Assembly: GCF_000226115.1 (NCBI RefSeq)
Contig: NC_016458.1
Coordinates: 7,660,001-7,724,000 of the forward strand
Reading direction: 5' to 3'
Length of the DNA stretch: 64,000 nucleotides
Source of the DNA: Thermothielavioides terrestris NRRL 8126
Taxonomy: Eukaryota; Ascomycota; Sordariomycetes; Sordariales; Chaetomiaceae
A model generated the notes under the pieces. That model was not told the origin of the DNA. It made no database searches and worked only from the letters and a program-made list of their open reading frames with translations. Shown here piece after piece: positions 43,004-53,223 of this stretch. Position 1 is the first letter of the stretch. The number at the start of each line of letters is the position of its first letter. Both the position numbers and the translations under genes were made by a program.

Positions 43004-44163
43004 AAAACCACGAACAGCGTTTTCTTCTGAGACCCAGAAGACGAGCTAAAGGATGACGCGTTATAATCTTTCCAAGGCGTCTCCGTTGCTTTCTGAATGC
43101 GAGGGAGAACGGAGGATGCCACCTATATTGGAGCACAAACGGCGAGGCATACCGCAGTGATCGTGCCCCACTGTTCTGCCCGCCCGAATTGTCCAATCAC
43201 CACCTGTGGCGTCGTCCCAAACTCTCGCTTGCCTGCCTGCTCACAGTACTGTCCCATGTTGTTGCCTGGTCTGCCTGGTCCCAAAAGACTGACAGCATCG
43301 TAGTCTGTTCTGCTCTGGTTTTGTGGTGGGGCAGCTGCTCGGGTGCTTGGGGAAATGTGCATGAGAGGAGGGAAGTCACGAACAGGAGCGCTACCCTGCC
43401 CCTCAGTCCCTAACCACAAGGTCCTCCGCCGGACATGACCGAGCTTACTAGGTGCCTTGAGCGGATACATGAGACGGAGTTTTCCACCTCATGATGAACA
43501 GCGGCGGCCGGCTGACACTCATCGATTCTGGGCGGTCGGGACGCGCCGAGGCCGAGCTTCTGGAGGAGAAACGATCACCATGGTGGCGGGCCGAGTTGTA
43601 TTCATTCGAAACCAGCTACATTTTTTTTCGAGAAGTTCTTTCGCGTGTCGCGTCACAAAGACGAGCATACCTAATGATGGATGAACAGCAGCGGACCCCT
43701 GTCCTGAGACTGAGCCACTCTGAAGCTTCGTCTGTAATGTTTGATTGGTGCGACACCGCAGTAAGCTAACTAAAGGTAGTCTCGCTTCAGGGCTTATCAT
43801 GCTTGGAGCCCTGTGATAGTTGGTTACCGTGCTTGGGTAGGAGGCCGCCTTGGCGGCGACGAGAGCTGCTGCGCCACGGCCAAGCATGGTCAAACATGAA
43901 AGGCACATGTTGACATGACACCCTTCGAGTCTGGACAGCTGGCTCCAGCAACAATCCACAAGGAGACAGCGCTTCATCCCAGGACTGCCGCCGAGGGGAA
44001 TTTCACCTCGGATTGAAGGACGCAGGATTGCCAAGTTCCAGCGGAGCTCGATCAGGTGCCCAAACCCGGACGGAGACCGACCGGGAGCCGCAGCTCACGC
44101 ACACCCGGGCAAGCGGTCAGCTGTGAGATTTGTCGGTAGCCGCCAGCGGCGGCCGCTACAACC
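43004..44163. other. 1.16 kb divergent gap, no gene seen
   Basis: Several short open frames in both strands but none with family features or good splice continuity. Confidence 0.4.
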
Positions 44164-45266
44164 ATGGACCCCACACATCACGCCGCGGAGGAGGAAAAGT
44201 CGCGGCTCCAGCGGTACCTGCAACTTCATGAACAGTCTCCGCTGCCACCGCCGAGCCGCAGCTCGGCATCCGGCAGCAACACGGTGCCCATGACCGAGGA
44301 AGAGCTCGACTCATCCTTCCCGGTGGACAGCACCCCCATCCCATTGCACACCTACACCATCCCGCGGGTCCCGGTCCCGGCTCCGGCCGCAAACCCGATC
44401 CAGGCCGCGCCCCGCTCGCCCACCCCGCCGCCGTACTCGGGGCCGACCAGTCCGGCCCACGAACCCCCCCAAGCGCCCGAGGACGCCCTGAGCAGCGGTT
44501 CCAGACCACCCCCGCGCTATCCGGGCCTGCCCGCGCTCGACTACCGGCTCTACAAGCCGCCGCTCTTCGAGCTCTCCTCGGACAAGACGACCCTGCGGAC
44601 GTCGGCGCCGCACTTCTCCGCCGACGCGGCCGCGCTGGTCGCCCTCATCCGGCAGCAGGCGACGGTGCCGCCGAAGCCGCAGATCCACATCACGGGCCGG
44701 CGCGGCGGCAGCGCGACGTCGGGCCGCGTCGACTTCGCCATCAAGCTGAACCTGCTGCCGCTGCTGGTGCCCGAGGACCCGCGGCAGCGGATGGACTACC
44801 TGCGGTGCGTGGGGCCCGGCGAGGTGGCGCTGCGGGGCGGGACCAAGCCGGCGGCGCAGCCGGACGACGTGGAGGGGCTGGAGGGGTGGGCGGCGCGGTT
44901 CGTGGCGGACACGGCGGCGGTGCGCGCGTTCGCGCTCGAGCGCGTCGTCGTCAACCTCGACCAGCACTGGCTCGAGGGCCAGATCCGCGCCCTCGTCGCC
45001 GGCCTGCGCTACCCCGGCACCGTCACCGTCGCGTTCCCCGTCACGCACGCCAGGGTCGTCGTGCAGAGCCCCGACCGGGTGAACAAGTTCATCACGAGCG
45101 TCACCGGTTTTTTTGCCGGCAAGAGGAGGTACGAGGTCGTCAAGGCCGTGTGGCCGTTTGCCACCATGCCCAGGGGCGCCGAGGCCGGCGGCGAGAGGAG
45201 GTGTGCTGTGCAGAGCGAGGAGACCTGGTGGAGGGAGTGGAGGGATCCTATTCGCTACGGTGGGTT

Positions 45267-45346
<80 letters not shown>

Positions 45347-45546
45347 AACCTCATCACGGTGTTGCTCCCCCTTCTCCCCACCTTCTCCCCCGCGTTCAAT
45401 GGCGTTTGGTGCTGATATTGCTACAAGCAATCGCGACGAAACGGCATGGCTGGGTCACGAACGAGGACAAGCTGGAGGTGCTGATGGAGGCGATGCCGGC
45501 GAACATGCCGGTGAATGTGGACTGGGGCCCTGATGGATCTGTGTAG
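44164..45546 (+). CDS. Conserved fungal protein of unknown function; poly(T) tract in its intron
   Basis: Exons 44164-45259 and 45428-45546 (168-nt intron, GTGGGT..ACAAG with GCTGAT branch, phase 1), giving 404 aa. The N-terminus is Pro/Ser-rich. The conserved part starts near PALDYRLYKPPLFELSSDKT and continues PPKPQIHITGRRGG, VDFAIKLNLLPLLVPEDPRQ, MDYLRCVGPGEVALRGGTKP, LERVVVNLDQHWLEGQIRAL and VTVAFPVTHARVVVQSPDRV. The last exon reads AIATKRHGWVTNEDKLEVLM and ends DWGPDGSV. This set of blocks recurs in filamentous fungi without an assigned role, from my general knowledge. Reading through the intron gives a run of phenylalanines, an artefact of the T tract. Confidence 0.82.
45269..45345. repeat. 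77-nt homopolymer T tract inside an intron
   Basis: Starts 9 nt inside the intron, upstream of the branch region. The length may be imprecise because homopolymers of this size are prone to sequencing and assembly error. Confidence 0.85.
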
Positions 45547-46529
45547 AGCTTTTTGGGATTACCCTGATACACAGGATGGCCATTTTGTTTGGAGGTTCAT
45601 AGCGATGGAGTTACGGCGTACAGGGAGGCACAATGGTGTCTGTTGTTGGCATGGAGGTAATGTCTATAGTAGGTAAGGTACCTACGGATTACGCCCTATG
45701 GATGGCGAGCACCCACCTCAGTCCAGAGTCCAGGGGGCGGTTACGACGGAGATGGGAAAGGTGCACTGTATGTACTGTACAGTACCTAAGGTACCTAGTT
45801 ACCTGTTATGGTATTGATAGCATGGCCCGAATTACGGATACACCGTAACGTTACGCGCTCATTCAAGGAAGCTTCACTGCAGACTCCTCTCTCACCCCTC
45901 CAGTCTTGCTTGTCATCTCTCATAAGGTACCTTGATTATTCGGGTAAGGTACACAAGTGGCCTACGCTATATGTCCGCATCCCAGCAAAAAAAATATGCC
46001 GAAAGTCGCCAATCTTTTACCAAATGGTGAAATGAAATGAGCTCGAAGTTCCCTCACCCTGTGCCTGCGCCTGAGATGAGTCACCCGGACAAGCCCTGAA
46101 GACGGGAGGGTGACACCCCGCCGAGGCGCTGTGCTCAGCCCTCGCCTCAGCTCGCGGCCACTTGGGGGGGGGCCAATCCACCCTGGACGGTTTGCAGCAT
46201 CCCGCAGGGGCATGATGAGGCGCTCGAACGCTATCCGGATGCGTTTGGTATAAGCGGTCCATCAGTCGTTGAAGAACTATATATTTCGATCTGGAGAAGA
46301 ATTCCTTCCTTCGCTTTCATCTTCATCTGACGGGACAATTTTACTGTTTTGCCGTTGCATCCCTCCCTACAAGAGCCGAGCTCGTCATTTACACGAAATA
46401 CTTAGACCGCCGACGGCCGCCCTCTCATCACTACAAACCCAACACTCATCTACCCCTATCTTATATCCGAATAATCTTTGAACCAACAAATCAGCAAACC
46501 AACGAGCAGGCCAAAAACAAAACAGAACC
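45547..46529. other. Upstream region of the four-domain RNA-repair gene
   Basis: No exon supported. Repeated GGTACCT/AGGTACC strings between 45670 and 45955 and a purine/pyrimidine-mixed 5' leader close to the start. Confidence 0.4.
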
Positions 46530-49500
46530 ATGGCGGAGCCAGAATCACAACCACAATCACAACCACAACCCTTTCCCACCCGGCTCTCCCTCACCTCCCA
46601 CGACACCGCCCTGGCGCTGCTCCCGCCCGCCCCGTTCCGCCCCAGCCTCGACCGCCTCCGCGCGCTCTACGACAAGGCCTACCGCAGATGGCCGCCCCAC
46701 GTGAACCTGGTGTACCCCTTCGTGCGGCCCGACGCGCTGCCGGAGGCGGTGGGCAGGACCGCTGCCTTGCTGTCTCCCTCTGCTGCTGCTGCCGCCGATG
46801 CCGGTGCCGGTGCTGGCGGTGGCGGTGCTGGCCAAGACGGGGAGGGCGTGGGGCCGGAGCCGGTGGAGCTGTGCTTGAACGAGGTGGGCGTGTTTCGGCA
46901 TCGCAGGTATAATACCATCTACTTGTGCGACAAGGATGCTTGGCGGAGGGAAAGGCTGGCGCGGTTCAGGTGGGCGGTGGTGCGCGCTCTCGGGGGGGCG
47001 GAGGAGGTGGGGGATCAAGAGGCCAGGGGGTATACGATGCATCTGACTGTGGCGCAGAGCGAGGACGTGAGCTCGGCCGCGCACAGGTTTTTGGTGGAGA
47101 AGGTCGGCTTGCTGCCGGCCGTGAGGTGGACGGCCGCTGAGCTGGCCGTGCTGGTGAGGGAGCGGCTGGGGGACGGCCAGAGCGTGATGCGTCTGTGGGG
47201 GACGATTTCGCTTGACGACGGCAGGGTGGAGAGGTTGAGCCGGCCGGGCGCGTTCTACGAGGAGGGAGCGGCCGGGCCTGAGGTTGAGGCAGATGAGGAG
47301 GACGACGAGGTGGAAGACGGGGCTGCGAAGGACGCGCTCCACAGCGGCCTGCCGTATTGCTTCGACGACGAGACGCTGCGGTGGGTGCCGTTTGATCCGG
47401 AGGAGGTGGAGGATGCGGACGACACCGATGAGCGGACTACGCTGGCCGTGGCAAGCTATAATGTCCTCGCCGAGTTCGAGTGGCCGCCTTCGGAGACGCG
47501 GTATCCCCTGCTGGTGAAGAATATCCTCGCCGACGATGCAGCTGCGGACGTATTGGTGCTGCAAGAAGTCACCGACGGATTCCTCTCGTACCTCCTCGCT
47601 GATGAAGGCATCCGCGATGCCTACCCTTATTGCTCACACGGCCCGCCGGATCAGGACGACATCGAGCCGCTGCCGAGCTACCTCAACATTGTCGTGCTGA
47701 GCAAGATGGCCTTCGACTGGGAGTTTGTTTCATTTCACAGGAAGCACAAGGGCGCTGTCGTGGCCCGGTTCAAGGAGCTCGGCCGGCCAGTGGACAGCAA
47801 GTTCCTTCCTGTCGTCCTTGCAGCTGTTCACCTCAGCCACGGCCTTACTGACGGTGCTGTCGCCGCCAAGAAGACCGATATCAAACGGATTATCGGGTAT
47901 CTGGCCGAGACGTACCCCGGACACTGCTGCATTCTGGCCGGAGACTTCAACGTGACGACTTCGTCGGCCTCGATTGATGCGGCACTTAAGAAGAAGGCCA
48001 TCTCGGATGTGACAGCTAGCCACCTGCGCGCAATTGACCAGCTGTTCGTTGAGGCGAAGTTAGACGATGCCTGGAAGGCGTCGCTGAGGAACAGGGGCGA
48101 GTCCGACGCTGCCGGCGACGAGTTCCAAGGAGAACAGGGCGCCACCTGGGACCCCACGGCGAACGCGACTGCGGCCGCCACGGCCGGCACCGGCGGCAAC
48201 ATGCGACCGCAGCGGTACGACCGGATTTTGGTCCGCGGAGAAGACCTCCTCGAGCCTGTCTCGTTCAACATGTTCGGCTTCCCGACTGAGAAAGTCGGGG
48301 GCGCCGAAATGGAGACGCCTGCCAGTGACCACTGGGGAATCAGGTGCACCCTGAATGTTGTGGCGCCTGGGGCCAAGGCCGACGAACCATCAGAGGAAAT
48401 CGCCAGCCTCGTAGTTCCCGTCCATTTGCACAAGGCCCCGGAACACCTGGCTCGGCCAGGCAGCGTGAAGGAGGCTCTAGTGGAACTCGGCGCCATCCCC
48501 AGCGCGGAGGAGACTGCCCAGCGCGAGGCGGCGCTTGACCTTCTGAAGAGCGTCCTGCTCGACACGCCGGCAGCCAAGTCAGCAGGGACCAAGTCCTCGC
48601 TGTCCCCCGTCGTCGTGGTCCCCGTTGGATCTTACGCGCTCGACGTCTGGACATCCTCCTCGGACATTGACGTCCTGTGCATCGGCCCCTTCAGCACCCA
48701 CAACTTCTTCGCCCTCGCCTCGCAGCGTCTCCGCAAAGCTGCCGGTCAGGGCATCAGGATCCTGCGACGGGTCCGCGCAAACACCGGTACCATGCTTGAG
48801 ATCGAGGTCGACGGCATCAAGATGGACCTGCAGTACTGCCCAGCGACCTCCGTCGCCGAGCGGTGGCCGCACGTCCTGCAGACGCCAGCCTCCGACCCGG
48901 TCTGGTCGCTCTCGGCACAGACCCTATCCAAGCTCAAAGCGGTCCGCGACGTGGACTACATCCGCCGCTCGGTGCCCGACCTGGCCGCCTTCCGCCTCGC
49001 GCACCGCTTCATCAAGACCTGGGCCAAGTCGCGCGGCATCTACTCGGCCCGCTTCGGATTCCTGAGCGGCATCCAAATCTCCATCCTGCTCGCGCGCGTG
49101 CAGAAGCTCCTCGCGCGCGAGTCGGGCCCCTGCTCCGTCGAAGACCTGCTCGCCACCTTCTTCACCCACTACGCCGCCTTCGACTGGTCCGCCCGGCCGG
49201 CCTTCGACCCGCTCTTCCACCGCCACCGGCTGCCATACACCCGCACTCCGCGCGAGCCGCTCGCCGTCCTGGGCTACTTCCCGCCGAGCCTCAACACGGC
49301 GGCCGCGGCGTCCGTGCCGTCCGTCAAGACGCTCGCCGCCGAGTTTCGCCGCGCCGGCGCCGCCTTCCTCTCTTCTTCATCATCATCATCATCTTCTTCT
49401 TCTTCCGATCCTCATCCTGCCCGGTCGTGGTCATCCCTCGCGGCGCCCAGCGCCGCGTCGGACTTCCTGGCCGCGCACCGCTCCTACGTCCGGCTGGACG

Positions 49501-50465
49501 TGCAGTACTGGGGCCTGCCGCGCGCCCGCGGCGCCCAGCTGCTCGGCTGGCTCGAGTCGCGGTGCGCCGCGCTGCTGGTCGACCTGCACCGGCGCGCGCC
49601 GGGCCTGCACGCGCGCATGTGGCCGGGCCGGTTCGTCGAGGTCGACGAGGCCCGCTCGCGCCGCGCGGGATCGGGCGGGGGTCAAGGGGGGCCAGGTGGT
49701 GCCGGTCCTGGTCCTGGGGAGCGGCGCGGTGGCGATGCGGGGCAAACGAAAACGGGAGGAGAAAAGGAGGAGGAGGAGGAGGAGAGGGATTTCAGGGGGT
49801 GCTATCTCATTGGGTTGGACAAGGCAGATGCGGATATGGGCAAGGAGCAGCTGAAAAGCGCGCTCGGGGCGCTGCAGACGGTGCTGGCGCGGTTTGAGGC
49901 GCAGATGCGTGCGGACGAGAAGTACTTTGACCCGCGGAACTGCTGGTTTGGCGCGGCGGTGGTGAATAAGACGGATCTGGGCGAGCTCGAGCTGGACCAG
50001 CGCGAGTTGGGAGGGGAGTACACTCCCGGCGAGGAGGAGGAGGACGACGAGGAGGAAGAGGAGGACGAGGAGGCCCGGGGCGAGGCGGACGCCCCGTCTG
50101 GGCCGGACACCGAGCAGGAGGAAGGCGCCGGGAAGAAGAACAGGAAGGGGAAGCGAGCCACCGCGAGGAGACGGATCGCCGTCGTTGATCTCCGCGCGGA
50201 CAAGACCAAAAAGTTCCGCACGGCGGCCGATGTCATGAACCGGATCCGGTGGGATCCGCAGCTCGACAGCAGCGACTATGTAGTCGGGTACGAAGACCGC
50301 TTCACGGGCGCGCAGGAGAAGGCGCTGGAGGCCTGGAAGAGCGAGCAGACGGACGAGGAGTTCATCCCGCAGCATCGGATTCTGTACTTCAAGCGCAAGA
50401 GCGACGGGAGGAAGGTGTGGGATCGAAGGACGAGGTGGGATGAACTGTTCGGGAACGGAGCTTGA
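46530..50465 (+). CDS. Four-domain RNA-end repair protein: 2H phosphoesterase + EEP + PAP-type nucleotidyltransferase + DUF504/MJ1316
   Basis: Intronless, 1311 aa. Domain 1 (about 15-230): 2H phosphoesterase with PPHVNLVYPF (His 57) and YTMHLTVAQ (His 171), the two His motifs that open or form 2',3'-cyclic phosphates. Domain 2 (about 300-610): endonuclease/exonuclease/phosphatase with ASYNVLAEF (Asn 311), VLQEV (Glu 346), GDFN (471-474) and SDHW (599-602), all catalytic positions present. Domain 3 (about 635-1000): poly(A)-polymerase-type nucleotidyltransferase with GSYALDVWTSSSDIDVL (Asp 712 and 714) and KMDLQY (Asp 766), plus the PAP central domain and an RRM-like region. Domain 4 (about 1230-1311): DUF504/MJ1316 (ADVMNRIRWD, DYVVGYEDRF, IPQHRILYFKRK, GRKVWDRR), a family proposed to recognise cyclic RNA ends. 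Acidic and Ser-rich linkers lie between. The role (trim, dephosphorylate and re-tail damaged RNA ends) is inferred from the fusion. Confidence 0.9.
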   Translation: MAEPESQPQSQPQPFPTRLSLTSHDTALALLPPAPFRPSLDRLRALYDKAYRRWPPHVNLVYPFVRPDALPEAVGRTAALLSPSAAAAADAGAGAGGGGAGQDGEGVGPEPVELCLNEVGVFRHRRYNTIYLCDKDAWRRERLARFRWAVVRALGGAEEVGDQEARGYTMHLTVAQSEDVSSAAHRFLVEKVGLLPAVRWTAAELAVLVRERLGDGQSVMRLWGTISLDDGRVERLSRPGAFYEEGAAGPEVEADEEDDEVEDGAAKDALHSGLPYCFDDETLRWVPFDPEEVEDADDTDERTTLAVASYNVLAEFEWPPSETRYPLLVKNILADDAAADVLVLQEVTDGFLSYLLADEGIRDAYPYCSHGPPDQDDIEPLPSYLNIVVLSKMAFDWEFVSFHRKHKGAVVARFKELGRPVDSKFLPVVLAAVHLSHGLTDGAVAAKKTDIKRIIGYLAETYPGHCCILAGDFNVTTSSASIDAALKKKAISDVTASHLRAIDQLFVEAKLDDAWKASLRNRGESDAAGDEFQGEQGATWDPTANATAAATAGTGGNMRPQRYDRILVRGEDLLEPVSFNMFGFPTEKVGGAEMETPASDHWGIRCTLNVVAPGAKADEPSEEIASLVVPVHLHKAPEHLARPGSVKEALVELGAIPSAEETAQREAALDLLKSVLLDTPAAKSAGTKSSLSPVVVVPVGSYALDVWTSSSDIDVLCIGPFSTHNFFALASQRLRKAAGQGIRILRRVRANTGTMLEIEVDGIKMDLQYCPATSVAERWPHVLQTPASDPVWSLSAQTLSKLKAVRDVDYIRRSVPDLAAFRLAHRFIKTWAKSRGIYSARFGFLSGIQISILLARVQKLLARESGPCSVEDLLATFFTHYAAFDWSARPAFDPLFHRHRLPYTRTPREPLAVLGYFPPSLNTAAAASVPSVKTLAAEFRRAGAAFLSSSSSSSSSSSSDPHPARSWSSLAAPSAASDFLAAHRSYVRLDVQYWGLPRARGAQLLGWLESRCAALLVDLHRRAPGLHARMWPGRFVEVDEARSRRAGSGGGQGGPGGAGPGPGERRGGDAGQTKTGGEKEEEEEERDFRGCYLIGLDKADADMGKEQLKSALGALQTVLARFEAQMRADEKYFDPRNCWFGAAVVNKTDLGELELDQRELGGEYTPGEEEEDDEEEEEDEEARGEADAPSGPDTEQEEGAGKKNRKGKRATARRRIAVVDLRADKTKKFRTAADVMNRIRWDPQLDSSDYVVGYEDRFTGAQEKALEAWKSEQTDEEFIPQHRILYFKRKSDGRKVWDRRTRWDELFGNGA

Positions 50466-50534
50466 GAGGTTTGAGCCTGGATCGCGGTTGACGGTTAGGA
50501 GAGAGGGAAACGAGCGGTAACTAGCTCAAGGGTA

Positions 50535-52736
50535 TCAATTTCTGTCACTGTTGTCCGCTAAAGAAGCAGCTTTCGCTTCCTGCTTTTTCTTTTCTTCCAG
50601 CAACGCGTAGTCCATCTCCCACACACTCGGCACAGCCTCCAGCTTGCTCCTCCAATCCCCGGGAGTCCTAGCGAATCCCTTGATCAGATCATCAACCGTC
50701 CTCTTTGTGCACTTCGGCGGCTCGTCCGGAACATCCACCTTCATCAGCGGTACCGGCGGCTGCCGCTCGAGCATCGCCCACAGCCGCTTTTCTTCGTAGT
50801 ACGACGCCCGGGCATCCAGCCGATCGGCGTACGCCTCGTGTGCGCGCTCGGCACGGATTCGTTTCTTCAACACGCCGCGTGCTATTGACGATTTCGGGTA
50901 CTCGAGCGCCGAGTGGACAAGCAGCTCGTTCATCTCGCGGCTGACGGCCGCCTCTTCCGCCTCGTCTGCATCTGGTAGGGGTTCTTCGTACTCAGACGCA
51001 TACGGGGTCCCTTCGCCGAGCTCGACCGAACCCTTGTCTGATCCTGAGACGGAGGAAAAGTCGTCGTCCATCTCCTCATCGGTTTCTGATGACTTGGTCG
51101 TCTCATCAGGGCCGGCATCTCCCTCGGCGCTCTCCAGCTCCAAACCCAGCGCCTTCTCCACGTCGTCAAACGACATGGGGTCCTGCTCGTCTTCCCCGTC
51201 CCAACCCCCACCATCTCCATTCTCATCATCGTACACGTCCAGCCTCAGCCGGCGGGCACACCTCGCCCAGAACGTGCGACTGTTTGTTGGCAGCCCCAAC
51301 GACAGGGCCGCCGCCTCGACGTCGCCCTTCCACACCCTACTCCTCTCCAGGGGGTAGAGCTCCCTCCTAGCCTTCACCCTCGACTCCGCCACAAACATCG
51401 TCGCCGCAACAAGCCTCCTCGTCACCGCGACCGCCAGCGCGTGGAAATCCTCCAGCGCCGTCGCCCTCACGGCCGGCTGCTCCCCGGCCACGCTGGCCCA
51501 GCTATACTCGTCCAGCGCCGAGTTCATAAACACCCGCTCGCTCAGCCGCAGCCAGTTCCGCACCCTAAAGAACCGGAGCCACGGCATCCTCTCCGGCCTC
51601 GCCGCCTCCGCCTCCCTGAAATTCCACGGCCCAATCAACCAATGCTCCCCGTCCCGACCCCACCGCTTCCTCTCCTCCGCCTCCTCGTGCGCCTCCTGCC
51701 GCGCCGCCACCCCATCCGCCGCCTCCTCCAACGCCGCACAGCACGCCTGACTGATCTCCACGGCAGCCGGCACCTCCCACGGCGCCACCAACGCCGCGCC
51801 TCCAGCAGCCGCCGCCGCACTCCCCTGCCCTCCCTGCCGCGACCGCGGCCGCGACCGCGCGCGCGCGTTCTCGTCGCCCAAGAGACGCAGATACGCAGCG
51901 ACCTCGGCGGGGCCCTTGGTGCGCACGCGCGCCGCGATGCCGGCGACGTCGTCGCGGCCGAGGCGGGCGAGCGCCTCGAAGAAGAGCGCCTTCTCGGCGG
52001 CGCTCCAGACGGCGAGGCCGATCTGCGACGGCGCGAGCGGCTCCGCGCCGTCGTGGTGCGGCGTGAAGCGGGCCGCTGCGTCGAGGATGTCCTCGTTGAG
52101 GAGGGCGACGTAGGCGTGGTTGAGCGTGGCTGTCCTGGCGCGTTTGGGGCAAGGTGGGGATGACGGGCCTGCGGTTCGTGGTAGGGAGGTGAAGGGGTAT
52201 GAGGAGCGGGAGCGGGAGCGGGAGCGGGAGCGGGAGCGCTTCAGGGGAGACGACCGGTGCGTTGGGGTTGGGGGAACGGTGCTGGAGGCGGCGAAGGGGC
52301 TTTCTCTTTTCGAGCGCCGTGGCGGTTGGTTGAGCTCGCTGTGGGTTGGAGGCTCAGCTTTGATGGAGTGACGGCGGCTGGGTGAAGTCGGGCCGCCTTC
52401 GGACGACGGCTCCGACGGGCTGTAGCGGCTATCGGCAGGGGAGGAGTTGGAGTGTCGCCATTGGGGAGCTGGTTCCCGAGGGTCATCAATGTCGCTTTCC
52501 TCCTTCACGATGGCGTCCTCGCTGCCATGGCTGCCCTCTTCGTCATCCCTGTCACCGCTGCTGACACTCGCACGTTGCCCCGGCTCGTCTTCTTCATCGC
52601 TTTCCGGTATTTCCTGCGATTTCGTTCTTGTCGCTGTCCGGTTCGGCCGCAGCTGCCTGATAACCATAGACACCGAATCTCGCAGGCGGCTGCGGTCCTG
52701 AGCGCTATGGTCGCTTGAGTCGTAGTCCGAATCCAT
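50535..52736 (-). CDS. rrn5: RNA polymerase I upstream activating factor subunit RRN5-like
   Basis: Intronless, 733 aa. In yeast Rrn5 is a SANT-domain subunit of UAF, which binds the rDNA upstream element together with histones H3/H4. The N-terminal 230 residues are disordered, with an RSRSRSRSRS run from a GAGCGG repeat (near 52203-52240). The core reads AYVALLNEDILDAAARFTPH, APSQIGLAVWSAAEKALFFE and ALARLGRDDVAGIAARVRTK, a SANT/Myb-like segment. Later helices include WLIGPWNFREAEAARPERMP and LRLSERVFMNSALDEYSWAS. The C-terminal third is acidic with a charged helix (GVLKKRIRAERAHEAYADRL). It sits tail to tail with the RNA-repair gene (about 70 nt between stops). The assignment rests on the SANT region and order of blocks. 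Confidence 0.78.
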   Translation of the reverse strand: MDSDYDSSDHSAQDRSRLRDSVSMVIRQLRPNRTATRTKSQEIPESDEEDEPGQRASVSSGDRDDEEGSHGSEDAIVKEESDIDDPREPAPQWRHSNSSPADSRYSPSEPSSEGGPTSPSRRHSIKAEPPTHSELNQPPRRSKRESPFAASSTVPPTPTHRSSPLKRSRSRSRSRSRSSYPFTSLPRTAGPSSPPCPKRARTATLNHAYVALLNEDILDAAARFTPHHDGAEPLAPSQIGLAVWSAAEKALFFEALARLGRDDVAGIAARVRTKGPAEVAAYLRLLGDENARARSRPRSRQGGQGSAAAAAGGAALVAPWEVPAAVEISQACCAALEEAADGVAARQEAHEEAEERKRWGRDGEHWLIGPWNFREAEAARPERMPWLRFFRVRNWLRLSERVFMNSALDEYSWASVAGEQPAVRATALEDFHALAVAVTRRLVAATMFVAESRVKARRELYPLERSRVWKGDVEAAALSLGLPTNSRTFWARCARRLRLDVYDDENGDGGGWDGEDEQDPMSFDDVEKALGLELESAEGDAGPDETTKSSETDEEMDDDFSSVSGSDKGSVELGEGTPYASEYEEPLPDADEAEEAAVSREMNELLVHSALEYPKSSIARGVLKKRIRAERAHEAYADRLDARASYYEEKRLWAMLERQPPVPLMKVDVPDEPPKCTKRTVDDLIKGFARTPGDWRSKLEAVPSVWEMDYALLEEKKKQEAKAASLADNSDRN

Positions 52737-53223
52737 GTTTGCATTATATACCGTTGCGGCAAATGCTTGCTACATTCTGTTTGTGGCCCTCTGGGAAGCT
52801 CACTGAGAGCTCGGAGTGCATGGAATGGCAACTTGGAGCTGCACACGCAAACAGCCAAGCCAACTTGAATGCGCAGCTCTCATGGAACTGGCGAGTAGGG
52901 CAAAATGCTGGTGTTACGGACGCAACGCTTTGTCGCTACTTGAGGCGACAACCGTTACCAACCAATGCCGAGTTGGTTGTCATCGATTGGGGAAATCTCC
53001 TTGATCAGGTCGCACTGTGTAAGACTGCAAATCGCACGCAGCCAAGGCAAGCTGATTGAGGCAGTCGTTGAAGTTCTAGTTGAAACCAACCAATCGGGAT
53101 TTTTGCCGCCTCTTCAAGGGTCTGGTGGGTCTAGCGGCGACCAGCTTCGAAACGACAACTCTTCGACTCAACCGCGCACGAGAGGCGGAAAAGCTAGCCA
53201 TTCGCCATGATACCTAGGTTATC
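52737..53223. other. Divergent promoter between RRN5 and IRC3
   Basis: 487 nt, no gene or clear repeat seen. Confidence 0.4.

Noticed and set aside
45260..45427. Polyphenylalanine or polylysine proteins read through the T tract
   Set aside because: They are translations of a homopolymer in an intron with good donor, branch and acceptor sites.
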